In this document: in pieces, positions 1 to 6,200 of the stretch
Numbering within the stretch: position 1 is the first letter of the stretch
How the letters are laid out: each line of letters starts with the position of its first letter
Assembly (NCBI GenBank): GCA_902494815.1
Contig: CABUVB010000081.1
Location: forward strand, 1-7,809
From: an uncultured Collinsella sp.
GTDB lineage: Bacteria; Actinomycetota; Coriobacteriia; Coriobacteriales; Coriobacteriaceae
Direction of reading: 5' to 3'
DNA: 7,809 bases
Program-made: the position numbers and the translations under genes
Notes under the pieces: model-generated
Told to the model about the DNA's origin: nothing
The model's input: the letters and a program-made list of their open reading frames with translations, nothing else
Databases searched by the model: none

Positions 1-771
1 GATCAGGTCGGCGGCGTCGTCCGGGTCCATCATGGCCAGCATCGACGATGCGTCCGTATCGGACAGGCCCTCGAGCATCTCGGTCATGAGCTCGTCATCA
101 TCGAACTCCGAGATGGCCTCGGCGGCCTGGGCGGTGTCGAGCTGCGCGAACACCTGCGCACGCAGGCGCGGGTCGAGCTGCTCGATAATGTCGGCGATGT
201 CGGCAGGATGCAGCTCGCCAAGCGTCTTGTGCGACACCGAGAGTTGAATGTTCTTGGTCGAGCGATCGAGCAGGTCCATGTAGGACCAAGCGATGATGTC
301 CTCACTGAGCGGCTTGCCCAGGTGCTTCATAAAGCCCTCGACGATATGCTCGAGTGCGGGGCTGATCGCGCGTAGCAGACCGCGGGCGCCCACTTCGGCG
401 CCCAGCAGGCGCAGCTGATTTTCGCCCGACATGGAAAACTTGATGTCGTTTACGCGCACGACCTTCATGCCCTGCGTGTCGACGATCTGCTTGTTGAGTA
501 CGTCGCGGGCGAGCAGGAGTTCGGTCGGCTGCAGGTACGAAAAACGAATTTCGGTGGCCGACGTCTTAAGGTGTACACCCGTCTCGTCGATACGGTCGAC
601 CCATTTGCGCCAGCTGATCATAAACGGCGTCTTGCCGGGTCCGCGGAACGCGAGCGACGTCACGTGTGGAAAAACTTCGCCGGTAGCAATGCCAAAATCG
701 TTCACCACGCCGAGCTTTTCGCCGTCGACGTCCAAGACCGGCAATTTGAGCATCTCACTCAGATAATTCAA
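1..771 (-). CDS. PRC-barrel / MgtE N-terminal-domain protein (partial, 3' end outside window)
   Basis: The first 257 residues of a protein that runs off the left edge. Residues about 4-80 form a PRC-barrel-like unit (YLSEMLKLPVLDVDGEKLG). A second such unit starts near residue 88 (ARDVLNKQIVDTQGMKV). From about 155 onward the sequence is MgtE_N-like: helical and acidic, with the hallmark ELHPADIADIIEQLDP at 186-201. In MgtE Mg2+ channels this cytosolic domain senses Mg2+. Actinobacterial PRC-MgtE_N proteins usually continue into CBS domains and lack the MgtE channel, so a regulatory role is inferred rather than transport. I chose the TTG at 771 because it keeps the conserved NYLSEMLKLPV start of the PRC fold and has GGGGAG five bases upstream. 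The ATG at 753 would cut into this motif. The gene stands alone behind a long leader. Confidence 0.82.
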   Translation of the reverse strand, partial: MNYLSEMLKLPVLDVDGEKLGVVNDFGIATGEVFPHVTSLAFRGPGKTPFMISWRKWVDRIDETGVHLKTSATEIRFSYLQPTELLLARDVLNKQIVDTQGMKVVRVNDIKFSMSGENQLRLLGAEVGARGLLRAISPALEHIVEGFMKHLGKPLSEDIIAWSYMDLLDRSTKNIQLSVSHKTLGELHPADIADIIEQLDPRLRAQVFAQLDTAQAAEAISEFDDDELMTEMLEGLSDTDASSMLAMMDPDDAADLI

Positions 772-794
772 TGGTGCTCCCCATCATTATTCCT

Positions 795-823
795 CCGGAC
801 GCGGCCGCGCGTGCGGCGTCCGG
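795..823 (-). promoter_or_regulatory. GC-rich hairpin just upstream of the MgtE_N gene's ribosome binding site
   Basis: A perfect 8-bp inverted repeat, CCGGACGC (795-802) and GCGTCCGG (816-823), with a 13-base loop. It lies 14 bases before the GGGGAG Shine-Dalgarno sequence of the downstream minus-strand gene. No T-run follows in the minus direction, so it is unlikely to be a simple terminator. A role in translation control or mRNA stability is inference. Confidence 0.4.
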
Positions 824-877
824 GGGCTTCTGGATATGTATACGCATGCGCGGGCGGCACGCCGCTCGACGCTTACA

Positions 878-910
878 CCCCGTGCATGCGCAAAAAGCAC
901 CTGCATGGGG
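878..910. repeat. Long imperfect hairpin in the leader of the MgtE_N gene
   Basis: Arms of 14 bases at 878-891 and 897-910 flank a 5-base A5/T5 loop. As plus-strand RNA the outer nine pairs are continuous with one G-U. As minus-strand RNA there are three blocks of four pairs separated by single mismatches. A smaller hairpin, TCGAC/GTCGA at 914-918 and 925-929, lies next to it. Neither is followed by a T-run, so the function is unknown. Confidence 0.4.
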
Positions 911-979
911 TCATCGACTGTATGGTCGAGGTTTGGATTTCACCTGTAACCTTTCTCTTGACCCTCATTAACCGCAGTA

Positions 980-988
980 ACTATAGCA
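980..988 (-). promoter_or_regulatory. Possible extended -10 promoter for the MgtE_N gene
   Basis: The minus strand reads TGCTATAGT, an extended -10 element (TGn plus TATAGT at 980-985). The matching -35 position (about 1003-1008, ATGCCG) is poor. If used, transcription would start near 973 and leave a leader of about 200 bases that carries the hairpins at 795-929. This is only a motif match. Confidence 0.3.
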
Positions 989-1099
989 TCAGCATCGCCC
1001 TGCGGCATCGAATTTATGCGCTGCACATTGCAGGCATACCAAACGCTGACGCATCCGTGACATAGCCATTGGGGACGTTCTTAAATGACTACCCAATGA

Positions 1100-2506
1100 C
1101 TACTCCGTGGTGTCGTCGTCCTCGGCAAGCTGGGGGAACACGGCGTCCTTGGGCATGGTGACCTTCGTCAGCGAGGTGAGCTTTTTGCTCAGCGACGTGT
1201 CCGTCTTGACCAGGTCGCTGAGCGTCACGATCTTGTAGCCGTCGGCAATGAGGCCGTCGATAATCTGCGGCAGTGCCTCGAGCGTCTGCTCGGCGCATTC
1301 GTCTCTATCGGTGAGCAGCACGATATTGCCCGGCGTCACCGAATCGAGCACCGTCGAGACCTGCTCGTCGGCACCGTTGAGCAGCCAGTCGCCCGAGTCA
1401 ATATTCCACGAGACCACGGCGGAGACCAGGTCCATCGCATCAATCCAGTTTTGTTCGTCAAAGGCAGCGTAGGGAGCACGCAGCAGCATCGTCTTCACGC
1501 CGGTCGCCGACTTAATCGCATCGGTGCCTTTCGTGATCTGTTCGCGTACCGCCTCACGGTCCTGACCCTTGAGCGAATCGTCGCTGTAGCTGTTGGATCC
1601 GATCTCGCACCCGGCATCGACAATCGCCTTGGCCGTGGCAGGAGAGGCCTCGACCGCATCGCCCGAAAGGAAGAACGTCGCGGTGACGCCCTTTTCCTTG
1701 AGCACCTGCAAGATCTGTTTGGTGGCGTCGCTCGGACCCTCGTCAAACGTCAGCGCCACGCACTTTTTGTTGCCCTTGGGCGCCACGCTGGCGCACGCAA
1801 CAACGCAATCGGTGGCGGGCACGACCTCGCCGCGGTCCTGCGTCTTGCCCGATTGCTCACCAACCCACACCTCGGAGCGGCCCTGGGCACCCCACGTCTG
1901 CACATACTCGATAGCGCCCGTGCCCTCGACCTTGAGCTTGGGCTCGATAACCGTAGCCTGAACCTCGTGCTTCTCGTAGGTGTTACGGCCATCCTTGACC
2001 GTCACCTTCTCGCCGCCCTCAAGTTCGCGGCTATCCCATTTGCCCTGCTTCACGCGCTTGCCGTCGACCTTCACCGACAGCTTTTCGCCCCCATGGCGCT
2101 TGAGCACGCTGTCATCGACGGCCAGCAGGTCGCCTGCGTCGTAGGTGCCAGTCAAATCCTGTTCGTCGATGAGATTCTGCAGCGTAGAGCCCACGCGCAC
2201 TGCGGTCTTCTGGCCGTTGAGCTCCACGTCCACGCTGCGGTTGACGTAGCCCACGACGGCAGCGATAAACAGCACGAGCGCGCAACCCACGGCGATGAGC
2301 GCATAGGGCAGGCGAGATGAACGACGGGGTGTGCGGCTGTTGCCGATGCGCGCACTGCGGTCGCTAAAGCCGCGGCTATGGTTGAGGTACATCGCGCCGG
2401 GCTTACGGTGACGCTTGCGCTGACCGCTGGGCAGCTGCCCCAGGTCGCGGCGCGCCGTCGGACGCGCACCCGAACGCCCGTTTAAGTTGGATCCGTTTTG
2501 GCGCAT
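1100..2506 (-). CDS. Membrane-anchored polysaccharide deacetylase-like protein with degenerate active site
   Basis: A 468-residue protein. Residues 1-66 are a basic, Arg/Ser-rich cytoplasmic tail. Residues 67-88 form one transmembrane helix (LPYALIAVGCALVLFIAAVV), and about 91-180 resemble small G5/DUF348-like extracellular modules. Residues 248-433 are a NodB-type carbohydrate esterase 4 fold. Active members deacetylate peptidoglycan or other GlcNAc polymers outside the cell using a divalent metal. The five NodB motifs can be located, but TFDDGP is TFDEGP (253-258), the zinc-binding HxxxH is N305 and D309, RxPYG is RAPYA (343-347), and LLHD is LLTD (397-400). Only DSGDW (370-374) is intact. 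Family and topology are clear; loss of activity is inferred. The ATG at 2506 follows GGGGGAGGG. The gene is 72 bases downstream of the PRC gene, beyond a hairpin. Confidence 0.85.
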   Translation of the reverse strand: MRQNGSNLNGRSGARPTARRDLGQLPSGQRKRHRKPGAMYLNHSRGFSDRSARIGNSRTPRRSSRLPYALIAVGCALVLFIAAVVGYVNRSVDVELNGQKTAVRVGSTLQNLIDEQDLTGTYDAGDLLAVDDSVLKRHGGEKLSVKVDGKRVKQGKWDSRELEGGEKVTVKDGRNTYEKHEVQATVIEPKLKVEGTGAIEYVQTWGAQGRSEVWVGEQSGKTQDRGEVVPATDCVVACASVAPKGNKKCVALTFDEGPSDATKQILQVLKEKGVTATFFLSGDAVEASPATAKAIVDAGCEIGSNSYSDDSLKGQDREAVREQITKGTDAIKSATGVKTMLLRAPYAAFDEQNWIDAMDLVSAVVSWNIDSGDWLLNGADEQVSTVLDSVTPGNIVLLTDRDECAEQTLEALPQIIDGLIADGYKIVTLSDLVKTDTSLSKKLTSLTKVTMPKDAVFPQLAEDDDTTE

Positions 2507-2527
2507 ATGCCCTCCCCCATAAACACA

Positions 2528-2557
2528 GCAAGCCGGAGCAACAGGTCTCCGGCTTGC
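2528..2557 (-). terminator. Intrinsic terminator or attenuator between the PRC gene and the deacetylase-like gene
   Basis: A perfect 11-bp stem, GCAAGCCGGAG (2528-2538) and CTCCGGCTTGC (2547-2557), with an 8-base loop. On the minus strand it is followed by TGTGTTTAT, a modest U-rich tail. It lies 22 bases after the PRC gene stop codon and 21 bases before the next start codon. It therefore either ends the ytxH-PRC transcript or lowers readthrough into the deacetylase-like gene. Confidence 0.7.
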
Positions 2558-2578
2558 CTCCCATCATTTGGTACGTCG

Positions 2579-3334
2579 CTATTTTGTAGCTTTTGACGAG
2601 CCTCCGCTCGCCTTTTGGTATTCGTCCTTAAAGGCCTTGAACATGCCGCGCGTCTTGCCGAGCTGCTTGCCCAGTGCGCGACTGCCCTTGTCCACGGCAA
2701 CCGATCCCTTGTCGTCGAGCACCTTGGCGCCCTTTTTGACCTTGTCGCCCACCACGACGCTGGCCTCGGCGGCCTTGGCAGCCGCACCGCCCGAATACCC
2801 GAGCGACTTGACCTCGTCCGAGACGACCATCGCACCGTTCTCGTAGCCGCGCAGCATCGTCGGCGGCACCTGCGTGTCACCAACCAAAACACTCGAAGCA
2901 GCACCGGCGGTCACATAGAATGCCTGCACGATGCCCGAGCGTGGCTTGAACTCAACGTCCGAGCAATAGCCCACGACGTCGCCCGATTCCGTGCGCACGT
3001 CCATACCGACCCAGATGATGCAATCGTCCAGGTTGATGTCGAGGCGCTTGGCGGCGGCGGCATCGTACGTGTCCTTGACGTCATCGACCGCAATGGCGCC
3101 CTCGTAGACACCAATGGCGTCGAGCGCTACGAACCGATCGGGACGCTCGATCATGCCCGCGATATCGGACTGGCGGACCATAAAGCCGACCACGCGCGTA
3201 CCGCCCGGGGTAAAGACCGGAAAGTGAATCTTTCCGAGCTTTTTAGGGCTGCGCGGCGTGCCGTCCTTTTTGGTGCGCTTGTCCTCGGTAGGCTTGCGAT
3301 AGATCTTGGCGCCGACAAAATCCCCGGCGCGCAT
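2579..3334 (-). CDS. PRC-barrel domain protein
   Basis: A soluble protein of 251 residues with no signal peptide or membrane helix. Two PRC-barrel-like units can be seen. The first is at about 5-95 (FVGAKIYRKP, then GKIHFPVFTPGGTRVVGF and a FVALDAIGVYEGAIAV strand pair). The second is at about 106-172 (IIWVGMDVRTESGDVVGYCSDVEF through the NGAMVVSD strand). A Lys/Ala/Gly-rich tail (about 180-251) resembles a flexible, nucleic-acid- or surface-binding extension. PRC barrels mediate protein or RNA contacts in RimM, photosynthetic reaction centre H subunits and many uncharacterised proteins; the partner here is unknown. Its ATG shares one base with the stop of the upstream YtxH gene (TAATG) and GAGG lies four bases before it, so the two are translationally coupled. 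Confidence 0.8.
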   Translation of the reverse strand: MRAGDFVGAKIYRKPTEDKRTKKDGTPRSPKKLGKIHFPVFTPGGTRVVGFMVRQSDIAGMIERPDRFVALDAIGVYEGAIAVDDVKDTYDAAAAKRLDINLDDCIIWVGMDVRTESGDVVGYCSDVEFKPRSGIVQAFYVTAGAASSVLVGDTQVPPTMLRGYENGAMVVSDEVKSLGYSGGAAAKAAEASVVVGDKVKKGAKVLDDKGSVAVDKGSRALGKQLGKTRGMFKAFKDEYQKASGGSSKATK

Positions 3335-3723
3335 TATGCCTCGGTCGAGGGCTCCGCAGCCTCGGTATCAGCCTCGACGGTGTTCTCGACCACGACGTCG
3401 GCGGCAGGCGTCACGTTGCCGCCCGAAATGGCGTCGTTGAGCTGCTCGCGCAGCTGGTCCATGCGCTCGCGGGCCAGGTCGACCTTGGCGCGCAGGTCGT
3501 CGGTCTTGGCGTCGACCATCGGGCCAAAGTCATTCACCGCAGCACGGGCCTCCTCGGCGCTGTGCTCGTAGGTGTCGCGCATATTGTCCCAGGCGTCGTT
3601 GGCGATATCGGCAGCCATGGCGCGGGTCTCGGCGCCCGAGCGCGGGGCCAGAGCAACGCCGACAATAGCGCCGGCAGCGGCACCAAAAAGTGCGCCGGAG
3701 ACAAAGCTGAAAGTCTTACCCAT
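3334..3723 (-). CDS. YtxH-domain membrane protein
   Basis: A small protein of 129 residues. Residues 8-27 are a Gly/Ala-rich transmembrane segment (VSGALFGAAAGAIVGVALAP), followed directly by the APRSGAETR motif typical of the YtxH family. An amphipathic, probably coiled-coil region (about 45-100, charged heptad-like helices) and an acidic low-complexity tail follow. YtxH proteins are general-stress or envelope-associated in Firmicutes; the molecular role is not established. The reading frame is open further upstream, but the Arg-rich translation there is untypical. The ATG at 3723 begins at the family-typical MGKTF and has GAGAGGA seven bases upstream. The ATG at 3729 (MIMGKTF), with AGGAG four bases upstream, is an equally possible start. 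First gene of a two-gene operon with the PRC-barrel gene. Confidence 0.82.
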   Translation of the reverse strand: MGKTFSFVSGALFGAAAGAIVGVALAPRSGAETRAMAADIANDAWDNMRDTYEHSAEEARAAVNDFGPMVDAKTDDLRAKVDLARERMDQLREQLNDAISGGNVTPAADVVVENTVEADTEAAEPSTEA

Positions 3724-3738
3724 GATCATTCCTCTCCT

Positions 3739-3758
3739 GCGGGCACGTCGGTGCCCAC
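3739..3758 (-). promoter_or_regulatory. 5'-UTR hairpin before ytxH
   Basis: As minus-strand RNA the bases form an 8-bp stem with one G-U pair and a CGAC tetraloop (GUGGGCAC / GUGCCCGC). It lies between the -10 box at 3775-3780 and the AGGAG ribosome binding site, only a few bases before the latter. A role in mRNA stability or translation control is plausible but unproven. Confidence 0.35.
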
Positions 3759-3774
3759 CGTTTGAATGCTGTCC

Positions 3775-3780
3775 ATTATA
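3775..3780 (-). promoter_or_regulatory. -10 box of the ytxH-PRC operon promoter
   Basis: A perfect TATAAT on the minus strand, placing transcription start near 3768 and giving a leader of about 45 bases. No good -35 hexamer is visible 16-18 bases upstream (the region reads GAGCGGCAAG), which may mean an activator or an alternative sigma factor is needed. Confidence 0.55.
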
Positions 3781-3859
3781 CCCGCAGCGCATCACTTGCC
3801 GCTCCGCTCATCTGCGTACGGCAAAGGCGCAGGTACGTGATGGTAATAAACGCGTAGGC

Positions 3860-4693
3860 CTACTCCTGGGGCATAGCCGGCATGGCCACCGTGGCACCCG
3901 GGTCCTCGCCGGCGCCGTCCACGAGCGGCAGACCGCCCTCATGCGCAGGTCCTGCCGGAACCGTCGCCGCACCGCCAAAGACGGCAGCGGAGGCCTCGTG
4001 GTTCTCGGCAACCGCGCCCTCGGTATCAATCGCCACCTGGGGCTCGTCGTCAAAGTTGGGGACGCCCTGGGGCTCGGTGGGAACAGGCTCGGCGGTCGCA
4101 TCGGCAACGGGCTCGGAGTCGACCGGCACATCGCCCTCGTCAGCGCCCTCGTCCTCGGCAGCATCTTCGCCGTTCGCAGCGGCGACGGCCTCGTGAGGAT
4201 CCTTGCCCTCGGCCTCGGCGCGCATGCCCAGCACCAGGTTGCGCAGGCCTGCGACCGTGCCTTCCACGTCGGGGGCAGGCTGGTCGGCGTGCAGATAGGC
4301 CCAGTCCATCATAAAGGTGGCCGAAGACAGCGCGCCGATGGCCAGCGCGTCGTCGGGGCACGAAAGCTCAACCTCAAAGACGCGCTCGTCGTGCTCGCTT
4401 ACGCGCGTGCGGCCGCACGAGATGCTACCGGCAAGACCGGTCTCGTTCATGAGCTCGACCGTCACATGCTCCAGCAGATGGCAGAGCTCGGTCTGGCCCA
4501 TGCAGTCCTGGAACTCGCGGCCGGAATCGCCCAGGCACAGGTGCTTGGCAATAGCGGGCACCAGGTAGTACACGCGCGCCGTGGCCTCGATGTCCTCCGA
4601 GGTCATGAGCGGCATGCCGGGGTTCACCAGCACATGCGCGCAGATCTTGTCCTCGCTGACGGTGACCTTAAGGATGTTGAACAGGCCTGCCAT
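3860..4693 (-). CDS. Stand-alone cyanophycin-synthetase N-domain-like protein with acidic disordered tail
   Basis: A 277-residue soluble protein. Residues about 1-135 align by eye with the N-terminal domain of cyanophycin synthetase (CphA). A LVPAIAKHLC helix (44-53) is followed by an HLLEHVTVEL motif at 72-81, GRTR at 94-97 and an FEVEL strand at 106-110. CphA has GHIVEHVALEL, then GFGRTR, then a YNVVYEY-like strand. The ATP-grasp and Mur-ligase domains of CphA are absent. Residues about 155-277 are Ala/Glu/Asp/Pro-rich, without predicted structure, and strongly acidic. The function is unknown; the HxxEH at 72-76 could bind metal. The gene starts 24 bases after the CorC-type gene, has GGGGAG upstream of its ATG, and is almost certainly cotranscribed with that gene. 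Confidence 0.75.
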   Translation of the reverse strand: MAGLFNILKVTVSEDKICAHVLVNPGMPLMTSEDIEATARVYYLVPAIAKHLCLGDSGREFQDCMGQTELCHLLEHVTVELMNETGLAGSISCGRTRVSEHDERVFEVELSCPDDALAIGALSSATFMMDWAYLHADQPAPDVEGTVAGLRNLVLGMRAEAEGKDPHEAVAAANGEDAAEDEGADEGDVPVDSEPVADATAEPVPTEPQGVPNFDDEPQVAIDTEGAVAENHEASAAVFGGAATVPAGPAHEGGLPLVDGAGEDPGATVAMPAMPQE

Positions 4694-4717
4694 AACTCTC
4701 CCCTACTCTTCCTTGTC

Positions 4718-6091
4718 CTACTCGTCGCCGTCGTGCGGATTCGCGGAACCCGCACTCGGCGTCGTCGGCTCGTCTACCGAAGACTCGGAATCCTTCTTAT
4801 CGGTTTCGGCCGGAGCGATCACGCGAATGAGCGAGATGCGCTGGCCACGCATCGACTGCACTTTAAACTTGTACCCCGCGACCTCAAACACCTCTCCGAT
4901 GTCGGGCACCGAGTCGCAAAGCTCCAAAATCCAGCCGGCGATGGTCTCATAATCATCGCTTTCCTCGAGCGGCCAACCAAGCTCAATCGCGTCATCGCAC
5001 GAAAAACGCCCATCAACGAGCCACTCGCGGCGCGAAAGGCGCGTGAGATACTTGTTGTCGGGGTCGAACTCGTCCTCGATCTCGCCGACGATCTCCTCGA
5101 CGATATCTTCGATGGTGATGATGCCGGCCGTGCCGCCGTACTCGTCCACGACCACCACGATCTGGTCGTGCGAGGTCTGCATCTCGGACAGCAGCGGCAG
5201 GATGTCCTTGGTGTCGGGCACAAAGGTGGCGTCGCGCAAAAAGTCGGCGATGGGCTGGTCGCCCTTGCCGTCGAGCGCGGGCTGAATCAGGTCCTTGATG
5301 TGCGCGATGCCGGCGACGTTGTCGGGATCCTCGTGATAGACGGGGATGCGGCTGAAGCCGGTCTGGCGCATGGTGGACAGCACGTCGGCGACCGTCTCGT
5401 CGTCCTCGCACATGGTGGTGTCCACGCGCGGGACCATGACCTCGCGGGCAACAGTGTCGCCCAGGTCGAAGATCTCGTGGATCATGCGCTTTTCCTCGTC
5501 GAGCAGGTCGTCCTGCTCCGAGACCATGTACTTGATCTCTTCTTCCGAGACGTTCTGACGGTCGTCGGCACTCTTGATGCGCAGAATACGGGCCAGGCCA
5601 TCGGAGCAAGCGCCAGTCAGCCACACGAGCGGGCGGGCAATCTTCTGGAACACGGAAAGCGGGCCCACGACCTGCTTGGACACGCCCTCGGCATTGGCCA
5701 GGCCGATGCGCTTGGGGACGAGCTCGCCGATCACGATGGACACGAAGGCGACCGCGACGGTGATGATGACCGGCGCCAGGCCGCGTGCGATGGCGGAGAG
5801 CGGCGCGATGCCAAAGCTCATGAGCCACGTGGCGAGCGGGTCGGACAGGCTCGTCGAGGCGACGGCGGACGAGGCGAAGCCCACGAGCGTGATGGCGACC
5901 TGGATGGTGGCGAGCAGCTGGTCGGAGTCGGCAGCCAGCTTAATGGCATGCTCGGCGCGCTTGTCGCCTTCCTCGGCCTCGTGCTCCAGCACGGCGCGCT
6001 TGGCCGTGGTGAGCGCCATCTCTGACATAGAGAAGTAGCCGTTGATGAGGGTCAAAACGAGGGTGGTGATAAGGGAGATGGTTATGTCCAT
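4718..6091 (-). CDS. CNNM/CorC family membrane protein (hemolysin-like, DUF21-CBS-CorC_HlyC)
   Basis: A 457-residue protein with the full domain order of the family. A DUF21/CNNM membrane domain occupies about 1-180, with helices near 5-20, 62-80, 90-125 and 143-165. Its diagnostic stretches are SEMALTTAKR (22-31), QVAITLVGF (64-72) and GELVPKRIGL (122-131). A CBS pair follows at about 216-335 (VMVPRVDT; DEYGGTAGIITIEDI at 316-330), then a CorC_HlyC transporter-associated domain at about 350-428 and an acidic tail. Family members act in Mg2+/Co2+ export or Mg2+ homeostasis (CorC, MpfA, CNNM); the older label hemolysin is historical. The length is normal. The ATG at 6091 keeps the first helix intact, although the best Shine-Dalgarno sequence is 15 bases away. 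First gene of an operon with the CphA-N-like gene. Confidence 0.92.
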   Translation of the reverse strand: MDITISLITTLVLTLINGYFSMSEMALTTAKRAVLEHEAEEGDKRAEHAIKLAADSDQLLATIQVAITLVGFASSAVASTSLSDPLATWLMSFGIAPLSAIARGLAPVIITVAVAFVSIVIGELVPKRIGLANAEGVSKQVVGPLSVFQKIARPLVWLTGACSDGLARILRIKSADDRQNVSEEEIKYMVSEQDDLLDEEKRMIHEIFDLGDTVAREVMVPRVDTTMCEDDETVADVLSTMRQTGFSRIPVYHEDPDNVAGIAHIKDLIQPALDGKGDQPIADFLRDATFVPDTKDILPLLSEMQTSHDQIVVVVDEYGGTAGIITIEDIVEEIVGEIEDEFDPDNKYLTRLSRREWLVDGRFSCDDAIELGWPLEESDDYETIAGWILELCDSVPDIGEVFEVAGYKFKVQSMRGQRISLIRVIAPAETDKKDSESSVDEPTTPSAGSANPHDGDE

Positions 6092-6093
6092 CG

Positions 6094-6111
6094 GGAGTTT
6101 CTCGAACCTCC
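6094..6111 (-). promoter_or_regulatory. Shine-Dalgarno sequence paired in a small hairpin before the CorC-type gene
   Basis: The only strong Shine-Dalgarno match, GGAGG (6107-6111), ends 15 bases before the ATG. Its first four bases can pair with CTCC (6094-6097), with two further U-A pairs and a CGAG loop after one mismatch. The pairing could hide the site. Alternatively, folding of the GAG-AAA-CTC segment could shorten the spacing. Both are inference. Confidence 0.35.
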
Positions 6112-6128
6112 AAGATTCGGGACGTCGG

Positions 6129-6156
6129 ATTATAACGTTGGTGGCGGATACGGCAA
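6129..6156 (-). promoter_or_regulatory. Sigma-70-type promoter of the CorC-type operon
   Basis: On the minus strand a -35 box TTGCCG (6151-6156) is followed, after a 16-base spacer, by a perfect -10 box TATAAT (6129-6134). The expected start near 6122 gives a leader of about 30 bases containing the GGAGG site. It lies between the trhA stop and the CorC-type gene start, so the two genes are probably transcribed separately. Confidence 0.7.
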
Positions 6157-6164
6157 TTGCACTG

Positions 6165-6200
6165 GCGACCGAGCGGGGGCACGGGCGCTGGCGTGGTCGC
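6165..6200 (-). terminator. Possible terminator hairpin after trhA
   Basis: A two-part GC-rich stem on the minus strand: GCGACC/GGTCGC (6195-6200 and 6165-6170), with inner AGCG/CGCT (6186-6189 and 6172-6175) across an uneven internal loop. It begins inside the trhA stop codon. No T-run follows, so it would be a weak or non-canonical terminator. Confidence 0.3.

Larger units (their letters stand above)
772..1099. other. Non-coding leader/intergenic region rich in inverted repeats
   Basis: This gap of 328 bases separates the deacetylase-like gene from the MgtE_N gene; both lie on the minus strand. I see no convincing protein gene. It holds four inverted repeats between 795 and 929 (annotated separately where strong), a possible promoter at 980-988, and an 8-bp direct repeat AATGACTA at 1084-1091 and 1095-1102 that covers the deacetylase stop codon. 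A 7-bp inverted repeat CATTGGG/CCCAATG (1067-1073 and 1092-1098) has a long loop and no T-run, so it is a poor terminator. No M-box (Mg2+ riboswitch) core was recognised by eye. Confidence 0.6.

Noticed and set aside
854..865. GCGGC/GCCGC hairpin
   Set aside because: The arms leave a two-base loop, so the full stem cannot form; it probably reflects GC-rich composition.
571..1065. Open frame of 164 codons on the plus strand reaching into the intergenic gap
   Set aside because: More than a third overlaps the MgtE_N gene antisense, and the rest has no motif, ribosome binding site or domain.
772..1099. M-box Mg2+ riboswitch
   Set aside because: The gene context invites it, but I could not find the conserved M-box core sequences by eye; only generic hairpins are visible.
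1451..2320. Open frame of 289 codons on the plus strand
   Set aside because: Antisense to the deacetylase-like gene, with no domain and a composition typical of a shadow frame.
2615..3571. Open frame of 318 codons on the plus strand
   Set aside because: Antisense across the PRC and YtxH genes; the strong operon structure on the minus strand (TAATG overlap, promoter, terminator) argues against it.
3812..3838. Terminator for the CorC-type operon
   Set aside because: CTGCG/CGCAG and CGTAC/GTACG repeats compete with each other, stems are only 5 bp, and no T-run follows.
3572..6025. Open frame of 817 codons on the plus strand
   Set aside because: It runs antisense through parts of the YtxH, CphA-N-like and CorC-type genes, all of which have clear family motifs on the minus strand. 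Its translation is low-complexity (His/Arg/Gly/Asp-rich) with no recognisable domain. GC-rich codon bias explains the lack of stops.
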